Shown: positions 22,485-23,018 of the stretch, in pieces
Position numbering within the stretch: position 1 is the first letter of the stretch
How the letters are laid out: each line of letters starts with the position of its first letter
Assembly (NCBI GenBank): GCA_018830745.1
Contig: JAHJRU010000021.1
Coordinates: forward strand, 1 to 23,018
Reading direction: 5' to 3'
DNA from: Chloroflexota bacterium
GTDB lineage: Bacteria; Chloroflexota; Dehalococcoidia; Dehalococcoidales; JAHJRU01
Length of the DNA: 23,018 nucleotides
Position numbers and translations under genes: made by a program
Notes under the pieces: generated by a model
Seen by the model: the letters and a program-made list of their open reading frames with translations, nothing else
Told to the model about the DNA's origin: nothing
Database searches by the model: none

Positions 22485-22513
22485 TTGACAAACGCTATGC
22501 GGGGATAGACAAT
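22485..22513 (+). promoter_or_regulatory. Candidate promoter for the DOMON-like lipoprotein
   Basis: A perfect TTGACA (22485-22490) lies 17 bases before GACAAT (22508-22513), with the ATG 38 bases further on. Confidence 0.45.
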
Positions 22514-22550
22514 GGGATTAAACTGGTAGATATAACGTGGAGACGACACC

Positions 22551-23018
22551 ATGAGCAGTTACACGGGTTTTACCCGGAAAATGGTTTGTTTCTTGGCGGT
22601 CACTGCCTTGGTCGGGCTAGGTGCTTGCGCTAGCCCGACGCCATCCACGCCTTCACCCAAAGCCGACTGGGCGGCCGATGGCGTTATCCGCCCGAACGAG
22701 TATACCGGGAGCAATACATATGGCAACTATGAAGTCCACTGGACAAGTGATGACCAGTTTATCTATGTTGGCATGAAAGCCAAGACCAGTGGCTTTGTAG
22801 CGGTGGCGGTTCAACCGGGCTCCAAAATGAAGGACGCGGACATGGTGTTTGGCTTCGTTAAAGATGGTGAGACCACGGTTTATGACCTCTTCAGCACCGG
22901 TGATTTTGGCCCGCATCCGCCCGATACCCAACTTGGCGGAACCGATGATGTCCTCGAATTCGCCGGTAAGGAAGAAGGAGGGTTTACCACCATCGAGTTT
23001 AAAAGAGCCCTGGATACA
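22551..23018 (+). CDS. DOMON-like lipoprotein, N-terminal part (runs off window end)
   Basis: The frame is open from ATG 22551 to the last base (156 codons). GGAGA lies 7 bases upstream. Residues 1-25 form a lipoprotein signal peptide (basic RK at 9-10, then a hydrophobic stretch) ending in the lipobox LGAC, so Cys26 should be lipidated and the protein held on the outer face of the membrane. After a Pro/Ser/Thr spacer (27-37), ADWAADGVIRPNEYTG...YEVHWTSDDQFIYVGMKAKTSGFVAVAVQ is typical of DOMON-type heme- or sugar-binding beta sandwiches. The visible part continues through a Met-rich strand (MKDADMVFGFV). The full domain structure is outside the window. Confidence 0.8.
   Translation, partial: MSSYTGFTRKMVCFLAVTALVGLGACASPTPSTPSPKADWAADGVIRPNEYTGSNTYGNYEVHWTSDDQFIYVGMKAKTSGFVAVAVQPGSKMKDADMVFGFVKDGETTVYDLFSTGDFGPHPPDTQLGGTDDVLEFAGKEEGGFTTIEFKRALDT

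Noticed and set aside
1..23018. tRNA, rRNA, insertion sequences or phage genes
   Set aside because: I looked for T-loop (GGTTCRA) arms, rRNA-like blocks, transposase motifs and terminal inverted repeats and saw none. A tRNAscan and an IS search would settle it.

Overview
The window carries 26 protein-coding genes, two of them cut by the window edges. I saw no rRNA, tRNA, CRISPR array or insertion sequence. The DNA is moderately GC-rich, densely coded, and most genes have strong GGAGG-type ribosome binding sites. The gene content suggests an anaerobic bacterium, and my best guess is Chloroflexota of the Dehalococcoidia type. The guess rests on a tungsten/molybdenum aldehyde:ferredoxin oxidoreductase, a UbiD decarboxylase, an MtaA/CmuA-like methyltransferase, a LacD-type aldolase next to pyruvate kinase, and a GerW-DUF2953 pair. 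This is an inference from gene content, not from a marker phylogeny.

Layout. (1) 1-6017, plus strand: the C-terminal part of an aldehyde:ferredoxin oxidoreductase and an iron alcohol dehydrogenase, then ribosomal protein L25/CTC with its own promoter, then a LacD-like aldolase and pyruvate kinase. (2) 6043-8759, minus strand: an MFS transporter, an unusual zinc-ribbon protein with an E/P/K-rich linker and an OB-fold tail, and a small tail-anchored protein that is probably translated from a leaderless mRNA. (3) 8906-11906, mixed strands: rhomboid protease, YjbQ and nitroreductase (minus), a small helix-turn-helix-like protein, exonuclease III. (4) 11916-14568, minus strand: a second MFS transporter carrying an AT-rich in-frame 90-bp insertion, then an operon of GerW/YtfJ, DUF2953 and a short degenerate GerW-like paralogue. 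(5) 14761-22426, plus strand: a catabolic-looking series of UbiD, an unrecognised 105-aa protein, MaoC-type hydratase, fumarate-reductase-like flavoprotein and MtaA-like Zn methyltransferase, followed by a zinc-ribbon protein, a nitronate-monooxygenase-like flavoenzyme and a VOC protein. (6) 22551 to the end: the start of a DOMON-like lipoprotein.

How it may fit together. Region 1 links central carbon metabolism (aldol cleavage, pyruvate kinase) with aldehyde/acid/alcohol redox balancing. Region 5 is the best candidate for an undescribed pathway. A UbiD (de)carboxylase, an (R)-type enoyl-CoA hydratase and an unsaturated-acid reductase are tightly packed with a zinc methyltransferase and a small orphan protein. 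The divergent intergenic region before UbiD contains a promoter-like sequence and a long interrupted hairpin that could control it. The substrate cannot be read from the sequence.
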